The notes under the pieces: model-generated
Database searches by the model: none
Told to the model about the DNA's origin: nothing
What the model saw: the letters and a program-made list of their open reading frames with translations, nothing else
Assembly (NCBI GenBank): GCA_958349075.1
Contig: CATWBR010000214.1
Span: 1 to 7,556, forward strand
DNA length: 7,556 bases
Direction: 5' to 3'
Source of the DNA: an uncultured Clostridium sp.
GTDB taxonomy: Bacteria; Bacillota; Clostridia; Lachnospirales; Lachnospiraceae
Program-made: the position numbers and the translations under genes
Shown: piece by piece, positions 7,197 through 7,556 of the stretch
Position numbering within the stretch: the first letter of the stretch is position 1
How the letters are laid out: each line of letters opens with the position of its first letter

Positions 7197-7512
7197 GAAG
7201 GAGAACGCCGCCGGGACAGCCAGAGGGCGGAATGGTGAGGGGAGACTATGAGTCTTCAGTCCCGTTTGGAGGTTGTCGCGGGTGGGGAATCCGGGCAGAA
7301 AAAGTTCCTACGGGAAACGCTTGCGCTCGTTGGAGTACATAACAGTACTAAGGCGTCTGAGAAACGCCGCCTAAGTGCTGATGGACTCCCAGGTTCCCTG
7401 CGGAATCTTTTTCTCCCTTCTTCCCCACGGGAAGGTGATCGCCCGGGACTGAAGACGCGCAGGTTATCGCCATTCCGCCCGGCCTGCGGTGGCTGATTTG
7501 TTCTGTTCCTTC
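7197..7512 (+). ncRNA. candidate large rod-like structured RNA (or long interrupted inverted repeat), class not recognised
   Basis: The sequence after the amidohydrolase folds back on itself over about 316 bases. From outside inward: 7197-7202 with 7507-7512; 7203-7206 with 7500-7503; 7217-7222 with 7490-7495; 7225-7238 with 7467-7480 (14 pairs, one G-U); 7252-7264 with 7444-7456 (13 pairs); a wobble-rich helix 7268-7277 with 7434-7443; 7282-7289 with 7421-7428; 7298-7304 with 7407-7413; 7305-7308 with 7402-7405; 7312-7316 with 7394-7398. The tip branches into a small hairpin (7316-7331) and a second arm (7332-7336 with 7385-7389, then 7343-7349 with 7374-7380 and 7351-7355 with 7368-7372). 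Nested helices, wobbles and near-matching loop sizes favour RNA selection. A miniature inverted-repeat element is the main alternative. Strand is assumed from neighbouring genes. I do not recognise a Rfam-type consensus. Confidence 0.45.
7391..7412 (+). terminator. terminator-like hairpin inside the structured region
   Basis: AGGTTCC (7391-7397) pairs with GGAATCT (7402-7408; one G-U) around the tetraloop CTGC, and the T run extends to 7412. This has the shape of a short intrinsic terminator that would end transcripts about 225 bases after the amidohydrolase stop. The same 3' side and T run are also complementary to 7298-7308, so termination may depend on which fold forms. Confidence 0.35.
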
Positions 7513-7556
7513 AAAGGGGGAGGTATTGTCGCTGCCACTACGTTCTTCCGATTGCA

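Noticed and set aside
7232..7342. 36-residue frame beginning ATGGTG inside the structured region
   Set aside because: No recognisable peptide pattern and wholly inside the helices; length is expected by chance.
7225..7480. Group II intron domain or IscB/TnpB-type guide RNA
   Set aside because: No domain V-like sequence, no convincing GTGYG 5' boundary, and no associated nuclease or reverse transcriptase frame. The resemblance is only general structure.
7248..7496. 82-codon open frame with a fair ribosome site (GAGGGGAG just upstream)
   Set aside because: It spans most of the folded region, and the product is Arg/Ser/Gly/Pro-rich without a recognisable domain. The sequence constraint seen is base pairing, so coding is less likely, though not excluded.
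7197..7512. Retron msr-msd reading (14-bp outer helix as a1/a2)
   Set aside because: The interior continues as one rod with no separate msr stem-loops or clear branching guanosine context, and no reverse transcriptase is visible in the window.
7453..7556. Open frame running off the right edge, with GGGGGAGG (7516-7523) close to a TTG at 7526
   Set aside because: The ribosome-like site is only 2 bases from the TTG, no ATG is present, and too little sequence remains to judge. A gene may start just beyond the window.

Overview
The window reads as a piece of a Firmicutes chromosome, most likely a gut-type Clostridia/Lachnospiraceae organism. The reasons are strong purine-rich Shine-Dalgarno sequences, roughly 50% GC, and families common in anaerobic clostridia (YczE-like membrane protein, iron-sulfur old-yellow-enzyme reductase, YfcC-type carrier, M20D amidohydrolase). 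The organism is inferred, not proven. All recognisable genes lie on the + strand.

Region 1 (59-3351) is a tight gene string. A small YczE/DUF6198-type membrane protein overlaps by 4 bases (ATGA) a 648-residue FMN/FAD/4Fe-4S reductase of the 2,4-dienoyl-CoA reductase/enoate reductase type. Immediately after the reductase stop, and in the same reading frame, comes the body of a subclass-B3-like metallo-beta-lactamase-fold hydrolase. It has lost its N-terminal part: the HxHxDH metal motif sits at residue 5. This looks like a deletion junction and the hydrolase is probably a gene remnant.

Region 2 (3383-7183) is a regulator plus a transport/hydrolysis pair. A LysR-type regulator has its own promoter. 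It is followed by a palindrome-rich promoter/operator region, then a YfcC-family 12-13 TM carrier, a 93-base spacer with a perfect 10-bp hairpin, and an M20D (AbgB-like) metal-dependent amidohydrolase. The simplest reading is that the carrier imports an N-acyl or dipeptide-like compound, the amidohydrolase splits it in the cytoplasm, and the LysR protein controls the pair through the operator-like sequence. The substrate is unknown.

Region 3 (7184-7556) has no convincing protein gene. It can fold almost end to end into a long, interrupted rod of about 316 nt (7197-7512). The longest helices are 14 and 13 bp, with G-U wobbles, internal loops and a branched tip. It also has competing local hairpins, including a terminator-like hairpin whose 3' side and T run are alternatively paired with an upstream segment. 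I could not match it to a known RNA class. It is the most interesting unexplained object in the window, either a large structured non-coding RNA/leader or a small inverted-repeat mobile element.
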